Source: Brachynemurus nebulosus
Lineage: Eukaryota; Arthropoda; Insecta; Neuroptera; Myrmeleontidae
Reading direction: 5' to 3'
Length of the DNA stretch: 64,000 nucleotides
Assembly: GCA_035578155.1 (NCBI GenBank)
Contig: JAPWDM010000074.1
Span: 1 to 64,000, forward strand
Translations under genes and position numbers: made by a program
Notes under the pieces: model-generated
What the model saw: the letters and a program-made list of their open reading frames with translations, nothing else
Database searches by the model: none
Told to the model about the DNA's origin: nothing
Shown: in pieces, positions 38,881-53,761 of the stretch
Position numbering within the stretch: position 1 is the first letter of the stretch
How the letters are laid out: every line of letters starts with the position of its first letter

Positions 38881-39049
38881 ACCCCCAGCCTTAAAAGGGT
38901 ACTTTTAACGCCCAAACTAATAATAGACTACAAAGGCAAATTAAACTTAAATAATAGGATAATTCTCACTGCCAAAAACAAAAACAAAAAACAAGAGAAA
39001 TTCTAAATATTAAACGAAAATCAACAAGTGACCCCGCTCACTCAGTAGT

Positions 39050-40813
39050 TTACTGAGTAGGCAAAAAACAAAGGCGAACCACAGGTCGTTTGTAAGAGCC
39101 TGAAGTGTTTCGGACAGTGGCAACACGAACGACACCAACCACTCCCGGATGAACCTCTTCTATGATGCCCAATGGCCAATTAAGAGGTGGTGTATTTTCC
39201 TTTATAAGGACGACTATTGTACCCGGAGTGATGGGATAGGAATCCGTGTTCCATTTTTGACGAATTTTTAAACTAGTTAAGTATTCGGTACTCCAGCGTT
39301 TCCAGTAGTTTTGTACTAGATTATCTAAAAGGTTTTTCCGAACTAATAAATTGGTTGAACCATTTAATGTATCCAACGAAAAAACTAGGAGGAGATTGAT
39401 TAATTATTTAATCGTGTACAATGTCAGTTGAAAAGCAATTAAAAATTCTTACTGCCAAAAAAGAAAATCTATATCGTCGTATACAGCAATTATACGATTA
39501 TAGTAGGAATTTAGCTGATAAAAATAATTTAAAAGATTTTAAAATCAAATTTCAATCGTTTGAAGAAAGTGTGCTGGAGTAAGTGCGGTGGGTTCTGAAG
39601 GGTCAGAACTTAAACTATAAAGAGGCCTAGAATTTAAGAGTGCCTCTATTTGGGCTAAAAGTGTACTAAACTCTTTGTAAGTCAAGAGCTGCGTGCCTAT
39701 GATACGAAACAAATGAGTTTTAACACATTTTACATTACTTTCCCATAAGCCACCCATGTGAGGACTGTTTGGCGGATTCATTTTAAATTCTATTTTATTA
39801 CGAAGTAATTCTAATTTTAATGCTTCTTGATAATTCGATGATTGAATAAAACTGTATATCTCATTCAATTGCGATTTACAACCAATAAAGGTAGTTCCTC
39901 TGTCACTATATAAATACATTACTTGACTTCGACGAGCTATAAGACGTTTAAGTGCGGCGAAAAAAGTTGACGTTGATAAGTCCGACGTCAACTCCAAATG
40001 CAGCGCTTTCGTAACAAGACAGACGAACAGGCATAAGTATGCCTTTTAATTGCGCATGTCCCTTTTTCGCCCCATAGTAATTGAAAAGGGTCCTGCATAA
40101 TCGACCCCCGTATGTGTGAAAGATTTAGCAGGCGTTACACGAGGAGATGGTAAATTTCCCATAAGTGAAAAGGTCGAAATTGGATTTTTTCTAAAGCAAA
40201 CATTGCAGGAATGCACAATTTGACGTATGATACTTCGAGCTGAAAGTATCCAAATATGTTTACGAATAAGCGCTAATAACAAATTGGGTCCCGTATGTAA
40301 ATTCGTATGATGATAATGTATGATTAACAATGATACAAACGGATCCCGTTTTGGTAAGGGAATGAGATGCTGTACTTCAAATCCTAGTGGAGCTTTATTT
40401 AGGCGACCACCAACTCGAATCATGCCATTATCGATAAAGGGTCTTAATTTTCTCAGAGGAGCACTGCTATTCTTTCCTATTTTTAAAGCTTTAAAATCTT
40501 CTGCAAAATGTACCGATTGTACAGTTTTGCACAAGTAATGTTCCGCCATTTTTAAATTAGTACTACTAATATCTGATTTGTTTGGTAATAATTTCAAAAA
40601 TCGTAATACATAGACTGTGGAACGAAGTAATTTTAACCACGACGAAAATTTATTGACTAAATGATAAAGAGTAGGAGGTTCTTTAATAACCACAACTAAA
40701 GAAACTGATTTCTCTTCTAATTGTAAGCGCGATATATTATAATTTTCTAAATTTTCAAAAGACCAAAATTGTGGCTCTTGAAGTAACCAATCCGGTTCGG
40801 TTAACCAATTTTA
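39050..40813 (-). pseudogene. pol: Bel/Pao Pol: integrase region and DUF5641-like C-terminus
   Basis: Reading from 40813 down: a WLLQEP..W linker, an H2C2 zinc-binding domain (HYHHTNLHTG and CNVCFR), then the integrase core with VDYAGPF, YSDRGTTF and NSPHMGGLWE, which carry the D, D and E of the DDE triad. A frame change lies at about 40,030-40,046. The core breaks off at ALTPAHF (about 39,575). After an inverted gag fragment (39396-39569) the C-terminal domain resumes (YWKRWSTEYL, PGTIVVL, RPVVRLCF) to a stop at 39050. Reverse transcriptase and RNase H are missing; the copy ends where a LINE-like piece inserted at 40814. Confidence 0.85.
39396..39569 (+). mobile_element. Inverted fragment of the Bel/Pao gag 5' end inside pol
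   Basis: Plus-strand copy of the leader end and the first 50 or so codons of gag (ATG at 39421, MSVEKQLKILTAKKENL), matching 36211 downward at about 97%. It lacks the TAG seen at 36148 (CAG here), so it records a less damaged gag. It sits between the two halves of pol in the opposite orientation. Confidence 0.85.
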
Positions 40814-41536
40814 TTTTTTATAAATGACGAAGGCGTCATACCGCGGAAAACGCTGATCCCTAAAGTAAGGTGTCCTTTCGACCTGCCTGGTCTCAACAAG
40901 GAGGAGACCAGTTCATTCGAATGTCGATCCCGCTTTTATGAGATCAGTACCGAACTTGACTCTCTCTGCATATACATAGATGGTTTTTAATAGGATTATT
41001 TTTAATTTGTTTTGTTTCAACAATTTACCACTAAGGGCCTTTTTCACTTGATATGGTACATCTATTTTTATTCTTATCTGCGATATTTTGCTGTGCCGCT
41101 GTGGGCTTGCTGTTGTGGTCCTTCAGCGGTATTCTTTTTAACTACTTATTGCGTCACTGGTCGGCCTGTGGCTCCCCAGTGACGTAATAAGATTTTCGTT
41201 TTCTTTTTTTGTGATATTGCCTGGGCGATATTTCTAGTCAATTTTCTCCACTCCGAGGCCTTTTACACCTCGGAGTTTCATTGTTGGTTTTCAGACTTTG
41301 GTGACCGGACGCTCTGGCTAGTACTTAGCGTACCACCACCAAGGACTGTCCTCTCTGTATGAAGTCCTAGGATGGCAGGGCCCATCGATGGATTTTATTG
41401 TGTGTATGTTTGTCCGTTGACTATTGCATTTATGTGTTCCTGTCTGTTTTGTGTATGTTTTTTATCTTTACTGTTTATGGCAGCGCATGCCCTCCGTTGG
41501 TGATGCTGACCGCGCCATCCACCGGCAGCAGTGCTT
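40814..41536 (-). mobile_element. 723-bp LINE-like UTR-only insertion with strong hairpins
   Basis: GC-rich, non-coding, flanked by CAATTTTA on both sides (40806-40813 and 41537-41544). On minus it ends in GACGCCTTCGTC followed by an A-rich tail, as LINE 3' ends do. Strong stems: CTCCGAGG..CCTCGGAG (about 41,250-41,276), CACTGG..CCAGTG flanked by ATTACGTC/GACGCAAT (about 41,147-41,185), GGTCTC..GAGACC (about 40,887-40,910), and the terminal GACG..CGTC. No coding frame, so it is either a deleted LINE or a SINE-like derivative. Confidence 0.55.
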
Positions 41537-41544
41537 CAATTTTA

Positions 41545-43114
41545 ATTTAAAAATAAATAGTTTATTTGTTTTAAGATAATATCTCATACAAAGGAATATT
41601 AATTTATATATCATATATCCAGTTTGAAATATAGACTACCGTCCAAAAGTTTCTTATGCCTTCTAGTTATCTTCTAAAATTTATATAATGGAGAGAATGG
41701 AAAGAAATGACGGACCCCGTGGAAATACAAAATTTTAAAAATTTTTTCATTTGCGTTCTTATAATCGCGGAAATCTTCACGAGAAAAGTTATTATCATTA
41801 TGTTCGTACTTGTTTTAGGTGAGTAAAAGCATATTATAATTTTATCTGTTTGTATTATTAATTAAACTCTAAACCTAACTTGTTCAGCCAAGAAGGATTA
41901 ATTACTTGAGGAAAATTGTTTGCAAGGTAAAAGTCGTTTTAATTTTGTTTAAAATGGACTTCCAGAAAGTAACGCTCGCCACTATAGAAAATTAATTTTT
42001 TATTTTTTTATGACTGTACAATTTTTGTTGTTGAGATCCCCACTATGTGGAAGCCTTGCGATACGTGTGCCAAGTGCCCTTATATAAATTCGAATCTGAA
42101 CTCATCGCTTTTACTATAAGATAATTTTAATAATTCTATAAAATAATGTCCTTTTCGTTTTATTATTTATTTTCATTTTTCATTTTCAATTTTTCTCTTG
42201 TTCATCTATTGTTCCATCTTTTGCTTATTTACCTATTACATTTAATTTTAAAATATATAAAGAATATCATCTTAAACTAATTGCGTATTTTTAAGAGTAT
42301 ATACAACTTCAACTTCATTCTAATTAATTTTTTCAGGGAGTTTAATTGTTTATTTATTTTATTTATTTTAAATTGTTTATCTAACAAATATTACCATAAA
42401 ATTCTATACGAGTTCCACATAAACTTTTCATGCTATATTGACTGCCTGTTTACTTTATTTTTAGTATACCCATCCAATTTGTGTCCGCTCTGTTCAATAA
42501 TTTGATAAACGTAAATGTAATTCCTACAGTAAAACTGTTCATACAGTAAAACATCTATGTTTTACGTTTTTTGTCCAGTGCTATTTTTATCTTCTGTTTT
42601 TATATCTATCATTAACCAAACATTAAATGCTCAAATACTCTAAGAAATTCAATTTAGAATATCCTTAGAATTTAAGATAATTTGGAATGTCCCTGTCGCA
42701 GCATCTGCATAACATAGCGAATTTCCTCCTATTAACTTATCTTAGTTCAAAAAATAATTTTTCAAAAGACTGGAAGACATAATAATTAATAACAGTGAGG
42801 TTCTACGTCCACTTTTCCCACTTTTGTCTAATACAGACGCCATCTAGAATTATTTTCTTTATCTACACAAACATCAGTCTACAGAATTCAATTTATTAGT
42901 TAGGAAAATAATTCAAATGTCACTAACAGTAAATATCTTAAATGAGTTTAAAAAATCAAAACGACCCTTAAATTGCTTAACAACTGACTTTGATTAATTA
43001 AAAGAGGTCAAGTGGGTGTAAGCTAGTAAATGCAATGACAGATATGACGAATTTATGAGAATTTTCTTGTACTACAAAATCCAAAAAAAGTGAGAACGGG
43101 TACTTTTTTTTTTA
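41545..43114. other. AT-rich spacer with a Helentron-like 3' end
   Basis: No gene seen. At 42,689-42,730 the minus strand carries the Helentron-like terminus (TTCGCTATGTTATGCAGATG, then the hairpin partner and CGACAGGG), an isolated 3' end in reverse orientation. Confidence 0.5.
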
Positions 43115-43501
43115 ATTGAACCGGACCTAACTATAGACAAAGCTGCGGAATTAGCGGAACAAGAGGAGATCAATCAAACCATAATAAACAGGGGTCGACA
43201 AATTTTGGGCACCTTTATCAACGAGGATAGGAAAAGCCACGGACAGCAGAGTACAGGGAGAACAAGGAACCACGGTCGAGGACAAAATAAAACTTATCAG
43301 AGCCAACGCCCACATAACACAACGAATACTCGGGAAACAGGAACCTGTTTGAACTGTTATAGACAGGGCCACCACACGTATCAACGTAGATCCGAAATAG
43401 TATGCCGTAACTGCCATAGACCAGGACATATGGGATATGAATGCAGAAAAAATACAACAAAGGGGCCTAAAGCTGGGAATTCGGGGTCACGAAGGAACTA
43501 A
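43115..43501 (+). pseudogene. gag: Gypsy/errantivirus-like Gag, 3' part with zinc knuckles
   Basis: Truncated at its 5' end (no start; the frame opens after a T-run). The end of capsid is followed by a basic linker and two knuckles. The first, CLNCYRQGHHTYQRR, lacks the last Cys; the second, CRNCHRPGHMGYEC, is canonical CCHC. It ends at TAA 43499-43501. The protease frame continues in the same phase directly after the stop. Confidence 0.75.
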
Positions 43502-44494
43502 ATTTTTTTTAAGAAGGGAGCAGCACCCGCAAGAGTGCGTGAGTCCCGAGGGAAACAACCGATAATTATCTCACACATCTCTTCTGGAAAGGACATCCCC
43601 AATACCATCTCTGTCTGCATCAAGGGGCGCCAACAAGAATTAATCATAGACACGGGAAGCGCCGTTTCACTCGTCAAAAAGGACGTACTCGGCAAACATC
43701 GTCTGAAAGGGGATCAAGGAGACAGTCCAACTATTACTGGAATTACGGGAAATGTGATACCACACGAAGGATACAGCAAAATAACATTTAACATCGGGGA
43801 GCAAGAATTCACATGCACCCTGTTAATCTGTGAATCTCTGCCAATCGACGCCGCGGGATTATTAGGTTGGGACTTTCTGGCAACTAACGACGCCATCTTA
43901 AACTATCGGAACAATACTATTACGTTGAACAGGATTACTGTTCCAATGGATTCGGGGACTCCAGTTGGAACGCTGTCGGTCGTAATAAAAGAAAATACAA
44001 AGGAAAGGGGTCAACAAGACAGACGAAATGGATCGTCAAATCTACCAACCCCAGGAACCACTAGAGCTACAGATGAAGGAGTAGGATCAAGATCGTCACC
44101 AATTGGGGCAAAATTGAACGGCGATCAGGAACAGTCGATTGCCCGCCGTGTTGTTTCGCTCAAGGCGGGTATAACCATACCCGCCCGATCCGAAGCTATT
44201 GGTGTAGTACATGTGGATCTCGATGGTGGACTAGTTCTGGTTGAACCCTCGGAAATACGCATACATGGTATACGGACAGCTAGCGTGGTCGACAATGTTA
44301 GCTTCAAAAGGGAGGTTCGGGTGAACCTCATCAACGTCACGGAGGAGGAATTAAAGGTACTCTCCAAGATAATCATAGGGCATGCGGAATTATTGCAGCA
44401 AGAGGAAAATACCGGGGTTATCAACCCGTTGACGGAAAATGCTGCAGCAAAAGGATCCATGCAACGGCACACGTGCGTACTAGAGGGAAATTAA
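43502..44494 (+). pseudogene. pol: Gypsy/errantivirus-like aspartic protease and Pol N-terminus
   Basis: In phase with gag, after its TAA. The retropepsin domain has the catalytic LIIDTGSAVS motif (about 43,640-43,670) and the flap/core motif AGLLGWDFL (about 43,850). Behind it lies a linker region with a KAGITIPARSEAIG segment, as in gypsy-group Pol between protease and reverse transcriptase. The frame stops at 44494; reverse transcriptase, RNase H and integrase are absent. Relic of an insect endogenous retrovirus; described only. Confidence 0.75.
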
Positions 44495-44754
44495 AAGGGA
44501 AACTTATAGAAGAATTCAAGGGCGAGGAAAATTGGAAAACTGGAAAAAACATTTAAAGGAGAATTCACTAAAAAATTAAATGGGAAAATTCAGGAAAATC
44601 ATAACAAAGAATCACATGGCAAACCTACGGGTAAACCCAGGAAAACTAAGGGAAAGTGGAATAAAAAGAAGACCGATAGAAATCCAATAAATAGCGGAAA
44701 ATCCTGTTATACTATTCATAATATGGATACTGAAGATTTTCAGTCCAAGAGGGC

Positions 44755-45766
44755 CCGTTTGAGGTATCAACAACGTTGATACCCTAAATAACCATCTGAA
44801 GGATATTATTCATTCAATAAACCTAGCTAAACTTAATATCGTTTCCAAATCCATCCTACTACCAAACGAATTAGAGAATGCTTTAATCTGCTTAAATAAT
44901 CAAGGAATACCTGTTACCTCCTACGAACAGGTATATGAACTAATCGAGTTGCAAGCTTATTACAACGACACCAACATCACATTTAATACCCGCATTCCTA
45001 ACTTTCACCAGATATTCACCAATTAGGGTACTTAGAACAACTATCAGCAAAAGACCTAAAAACGATTAAAATTTCAAAACGCTTTATCCTCTTTAACTCA
45101 GTATATCAGTTGTATTTAATTGGCCAGGAGTGCCTCAAACTGGAACACACTTATTTCTGTCACATCAAGGCTAGCGGGATGAAAACAAAGAACTGACCCT
45201 GCTTTGGAAATCTTCTAAATAAGCCAGCCGCCTGCGCATAAGAAGATTTTAATTCCACTACTGAAATTAAACCCCTCCGGGACAACTACGTCGTTATCAA
45301 GAATTCACCGGGAATAAATCTATCAACAACCTGTAGACTTAATAACCGAAATATAACAGGAACGGTCTTAATACATTACGAAAACTGTTCCATTACTATA
45401 AACGAAATCACCTATAATAACCAAATAATAAAAACTCAAGACAAGATTCATCTGGCACTAACTTACAACATCCAAGTCAATATCTCTAAACTTGAAGAAA
45501 AGCTAAATATGTACAGTCAAGTTAAATACCTACAATATCAAAAATCGTGACGAAATTTCTAAATTGCTAAAGAAACAGGGAACGGTACGTATTTCAACAA
45601 CGTATCTTCTCTTCGCCATTTTAATAGTAGTAACGATCGCAACCATTTCCTACGTCAAAAAGAAGACCAGAAACGAATCAAATCCAATACAAATACAATA
45701 CGTACCTTCAGTGCCAACCAAAGAGGCCAAATTCCTTTGGTCAGCACTTTCAACTGAGGAGGGAGG

Positions 45767-45791
<25 letters not shown>
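44755..45791 (+). pseudogene. env: Env-like remnant of the same retroelement
   Basis: Heavily broken: pieces in all three frames, with many stops and indels. Recognisable stretches are a helical segment (HLKDIIHSINLAKLNIVSKS, about 44,790), a Cys/Asn-rich ectodomain segment near 45,330-45,540 with potential N-glycosylation sites, and an intact last frame (45564-45791) with a membrane anchor (TYLLFAILIVVTIATISYV) and a short basic tail. This matches the C-terminal layout of errantivirus Env (baculovirus F-like). The 260 bp between protease and env (44495-44754) shows no domain, so the main part of pol is deleted. Confidence 0.6.
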
Positions 45792-47154
<1,363 letters not shown>

Positions 47155-47546
47155 TAGCGAATTTTTTTTGAGTCGAAAATTCAGCTATTACAGCCACTCT
47201 TATGACGTGACTTCAGTCCGGGACTATAAGAGAAATTCGTTTTATGGTACCTAGAAATCGAAAATGACGTTCACTAATATATCTTGTATGAGTTCTTCAG
47301 TCAGACACATCCGGTGTTCGGAACATAGATTTTTGGGTATTTTTCGTAAAAACAAATAAATTTTTTGCCAAAATTTCCCCAATTTCAAAAATTTTTGCTA
47401 CACTTTTTTACACCATTGGAAAGAGGAGAAAGAATCACTTAAAAAAGTTTTTGAATCGTTTTTCTATCTAAACTGGTTTCCAAAAAAAACTAATTTTTGT
47501 AAACAGAAACTTGCTGTGTTATGCAGGATGCTACGATAGGGGTATT
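47155..47546 (+). mobile_element. Short Helentron-like copy (392 bp)
   Basis: TAGCGAATTT at the start, the ATTACAGCCACTCTTATGAC 5' block, then the GTCCGGGACTAT block and a terminus GTTATGCAGGATGCTACGATA with GGGGTATT. It lacks the 120-bp array. Confidence 0.6.
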
Positions 47547-47904
47547 TTAATTTTTATTTCATTTAGGAAGATTATATGGCATTTAATAAACTAGATATTT
47601 CATTTTTATTAAAATTTTTAAACCAATTTTAATAGATTTCTTGGTTTTTTCACCCGAACATCTCAATTAAAGATAATTTTTTTTAAAAGGACGGATGTTA
47701 CTAAACTTTGAAAGCTCATAAAAAGTAAGATATCAAGTTTAGCATGAAAAATTTTTCGAAATTTTGTCCCATTTTAGCTAAATTAAAAACTAGTAATCTT
47801 TTAAAACATTTTTTTCAGAAACATGGATGCAAAAAAGTTTTTTTCATTTTCCCACAAATTTGGTTTTTGTGATATGCACCCTTTTAAAAAAAACCGATTC
47901 ACAT
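47547..47904. other. Non-coding between two Helentron-like copies
   Basis: AT-rich, no gene seen. Confidence 0.3.
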
Positions 47905-48032
47905 ATATTAATTTTAGCGAATATTATTTTCGGTTTCTAGGGACCTCAAAACAAATTTCTGGCATAGTCCAGGGCTCAGGTTGCGTTATGATAGTGGCTG
48001 TAATAGCTGAATTCCATTCTGGAAATTCGCTA
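47905..48032 (-). mobile_element. Helentron-like 5' fragment, reverse orientation
   Basis: On minus it begins TAGCGAATTTCC at 48032 and carries the GGTTGCG/CCTGAGCC and TTTTGAGGTCCCTAGAAA blocks, then is lost near 47,905. Confidence 0.6.
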
Positions 48033-48384
48033 ATATAAAACGACATTTAGCATCTTTATTTTGAATAAGTTTGTCAAATCATTTTCTATTTTATATTTAA
48101 AATAAAAATGTAAAACCGTTTTGCATTTAAAATAAAAATGTATCTAAATTATTGGTAAACAAAAAGATTACACTTGCCCCTTTGTCGGTGAAATTCTTTT
48201 ACTGTTAAGAAGTTAAAGCTTACTGTTTGGACTAACATGGGCTATATAATATTAGGTTGCTCAGGATTCGGGAGAAACTTCATTTCAGATATTACTGAAT
48301 TGTGAGAGCAGTCCAGTCAAAATTGTCCGCAGGATATTATAGACCCAAAAGAGGCTTAAAATAAACAGCTAGACGGAACTTGGA
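48033..48384. other. Non-coding spacer
   Basis: A short direct repeat, ATTTAAAATAAAAATGTA, lies at about 48,096 and 48,125. No gene. Confidence 0.3.
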
Positions 48385-48600
48385 TAGTAAGATCATAGTG
48401 ATTACGGACCACTGGAACCACCGACTAGTAAGGTCATTGTGGACCATTGAGTAGTAAGATCACAGTGATTATGGGCCAGTGAGTAGAAAAGTCATAGTGA
48501 TTATGAGCCACTGGGTAGTAAGATCATAGTGATTATGGACTACTGGGTAGCAAAGTCATAGTGGACCACTGCGTAGTAAAGTTATAGTGATTAAGGATCA
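48385..48600. repeat. Degenerate tandem repeat around GTAGTAAGATCATAGTGATT
   Basis: The words AGTAAGATCATAGTGATTA and GGACCACTG(A/G)GTAG recur about every 30-60 bp, six or so times. Confidence 0.7.
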
Positions 48601-48804
48601 CAAAATCGCCAAATAATTTTTGATTTTTTGTAGTGTTTGAGTGGAATGGTCTTTTTCATTCCGTTTAGTTTTTGATTTTAATTCGTAAACACCGTTATAT
48701 TAATCCCTTACCAGCTACTGACTCCAACCCCTCCCTTTTGGAATGAGCGGAAAAGTTCCGCTGGTTACCAATAGAAAACTTTCCTTGTAATGTCATGCAT
48801 CTGT
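48601..48804. other. Non-coding spacer
   Basis: A GC-richer patch (GACTCCAACCCCTCCC) near 48,720. No gene. Confidence 0.3.
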
Positions 48805-49088
48805 CATGTGATTGACATGACCGAACTCAATTAGCTGCTTTCTCTGAATTACGTCAATGATGTCTTTATGATCATCTACGTCCATAATCTCTTGCACTCG
48901 TTCATTGCGTATGTAATCGACTTTGGATATAGCATACTTGCTAATCGCCTCAGATAATCAATTTTCAAAGTTTTTAATTTATTTTTATGGATTTCCATCA
49001 TTACCGAAACTTTGTTAACGTAAGTTGTTTGTATTACTGAAGTATAGATACGAAGACTTTTTTCTCTGGATATATTCCGATTCCCCAA
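48805..49088 (-). pseudogene. LINE C-terminal tail remnant
   Basis: Frame 49088-48876 reads NRNISREKSLRIYTSVIQTT and on to a region with KLKTLKIDYLRRL. A frame change near 48,885 restores the expected end (NERVQEIMDV, then VIQRKQLIEFGHVNHM). The pattern K.RIY.S.I, LRRL, then L..FGHV..M is that of the thumb and tail of non-LTR reverse transcriptases. The catalytic part is missing. Confidence 0.55.
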
Positions 49089-49470
49089 TATGGTGTTTAA
49101 GGCACCAACAGCTCTTTTAGATATTTCATTTTGTATCCAGGCGTCCTGCCTACAATCGATTGACAGAATAACTTCCAGCTATTTTCTTTACTGCCACGTT
49201 ACATGACTGTGGCATTTTCGAGTATCAGGTCAGAATAGTCGCCACCTAAAATATTAGTAACAAGGAAGAAATTATACTTTATCAATTATATGGTTATTGC
49301 ATCCTTTAAATTGATATCTATTTTCATACTTCGATATACTTATACGTATGTATACGAACCAATTAAAATGAGCGTTTGTATCCCAAATAAACTTAATATT
49401 TATTTAATATTATTTATTGTTTAGCATTCGGGTAATACCATCTCTTTGATACATGTTTATATTTACACAC

Positions 49471-49560
<90 letters not shown>

Positions 49561-50031
49561 GGTCGGTACAGTATAATATTGATTATTATATAAAGCCCTA
49601 ACTACATAGCCGGTACGGGCGGAGGGATGTATATATTTTAGACGGTTTTATCAATTGCGGTAACGGTTAACTGATAACATCACCTGATGAAATTAAATGT
49701 AAACAAATGCTTATGCCATTGTGTTTGTGTACGTTATGTTTTTATACAATCCGTGGCAAAAGTATAAATCTAATAAATCATATCGTAATTTGCAAATATA
49801 TGTACAAACCGAACTTGTTAATATTAACAACTTGTAACAACTGTAAAACTATATAACATACAGTTTAAACTTATGCAACAGATGAGTGGGAGATATTGCA
49901 TTTTTGTGGTGAATTATGAGTAAAAATGCTTTAATGGTGAAATCTCGTGATCTAGAAATCAAAAAAACCAATTGTGTCATAGCCGCACGTATCATTTTTC
50001 GAAGGTATCATAATATTTTTAATGTAAACTT
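49089..50031. other. Non-coding with (TA)n at 49473-49558
   Basis: A pure TA tract is followed by ACCGGTCGGTACAG, with CCGGTACGGGCGG about 50 bp later. No gene. Confidence 0.5.
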
Positions 50032-51816
<1,785 letters not shown>

Positions 51817-53350
51817 TTTTTTATAAAATAGAAATTTTGAATTTTTTTGGAAAGAAGAAATATCTTCATACGTACTGAAGACCAGATTGGGTCGGCTAAG
51901 TTCGTTAGCCAAACCGTCGGATGCCCAAAAGTAGGTTTTTCGGGCATTTTTTGTCCACAAAATGAGTTTTTTGCCAGAATTAAGCAATTCTTCAAAATTT
52001 TTTTTACATCAATCGAAAGTAAAAGGCAATATGCGTAAAAAATGTTTTTACACGGTTGCTCTAAGTTAATTGCTTTTCGAGAAAAACTAGGAAATATGTT
52101 TTCACATTCTTTTTTTTTCTGTCTCATTTTTTGCGATCCTTTTCTCGAAAAAAAACGCTTTATAAGTGACGTGACATGATTTTTTTAATCCAGTTTAACG
52201 ATTCAGTTATATTCTATTTCTCTCAGTTGAGTAAATCTTCATAATCTATCTATTCCTTTTTTTTATAGGAAAATTACCAAGAAAATTTGTTTTATGTGAT
52301 ACGGTCAGAATTTAGATTATGTTTACACCTTATTAAAATTAATAATAGTTTGCTTCAATTGCATAAAAATTACGTTAAATCATATTCAAATAATAATATT
52401 TTTACGTAATGTTTTATCCAAATGATAATACTGTTATAATTTTTATGTATAAACACAGCATTTTACTCGCAAATAAATTTGCACACGCATTTTTTTTTTT
52501 TGACAACAAAAAAAATTATTTTAAATTTTAACAAATTCTATCATACATTTTTGAAAATATTAAATATTTTATGGTGATAATTAAAAAAATTAAACATTTT
52601 AAGGTGAAAAGCTGAAATTTGTTTAATAAAAACCATACATCTGCTCATTTTACCTCAAAAATGTTGGAAAATAGAAAATTTTTCAATAATTAACCCAAAA
52701 AAAGCATATAAGATGTAACATTTATATTTTTTTTTTTTGAAAATTTCAGAATATAATAACGTTTGATAGTAGCGTTAGAAATGATTTTTTTTTTATTTTG
52801 TAGAAGCTGGTAAGTACAAATCGTAATAAATACTCGCCTTGAAAAAATCAAACAAGTATTTAGAACAAAATACTATTTCTTAAAGAAAATATTAAAATTA
52901 TGTACAAATGCCGTCCTGATAAACTGATATTTTCTGTCCATCTTGAGCGCTGGAGCCGTATTTTGAGGAGCTGGATTCCCTCCAGACAAAAGCTCATAGC
53001 GAATACACACATTTTTAAAATGTCCTCTTGAATTTCGTAACTTAATCATTACAAATAAAATCTAAATTAAAAAAATCTATATGAACTGTTTTTTCTCAAT
53101 TTTCTAGCATCAAGTCTAGGGGTTATTAACTAGGGGGTGGTTGTGTTGACATTTTGATGTAAAATATAGTAATTTTAACCGTCTTCAAAATAACGTTTCG
53201 ATTTTAACAATAAGAAAAATTTAAAAAAGTGTTTAAGTTCTGGCAAGATTGTCAAAAAGGGACTGAAATGTTTTTATGTAGATGTTGATATATACAAAAA
53301 ATATTAATGTGTTAAGTACTTGCTAGACTTATAGGTTTTATGGGTGGTTT
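51817..53350. other. Repeat debris and AT-rich DNA
   Basis: 51,878-51,960 matches the Helentron-like middle block (TTCGTTAGCCAAACCGTCGG, GGATGCCCAAAAGTAGG). The rest, 52,140-53,350, is AT-rich with no gene seen. Confidence 0.4.
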
Positions 53351-53738
53351 TAGCGAATTTCCAGAAAAGAATCTAGCTATTACAGCCACTCTCATGATGC
53401 GACTTGAGCCCGAGACTATGGCAGAAATTTGTTTTGAGGTCCCTACAAACAGAAAATAATATTCACTAAAATTCATGTATTATATTTGTATTTAGTCCCA
53501 CACCGTTGGATAAGTATCCAGCCATGTCGGATGCCTGGAACATGGCTTTTTTGGTAATTTTTAGTGAAAAAAATTAGCTTTTGCCCAAACTGTCTCAAGT
53601 TAAAAAATTTTTGCGACATTTATTTACACCATTAGAAAGAAGAGGAAAAATCACTTAGAGGGGTGAAAAATCACAGAAAAATGGGTTTTTATAAATGGAA
53701 ATTTGCCATGCTATGCAGGTGCTGCGACAGAGGCATTT
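53351..53738 (+). mobile_element. Short Helentron-like copy (388 bp)
   Basis: Begins TAGCGAATTTCCAGAA. The 5' block GCTATTACAGCCACTCTCAT and TTTTGAGGTCCCTACAAA is followed by the middle block GTCGGATGCCTGGAACATGG, then the end hairpin GCAGGTGCTGC and GACAGAGGCATT. Confidence 0.65.
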
Positions 53739-53761
53739 TAATATTTAAAAATAAATATTGG

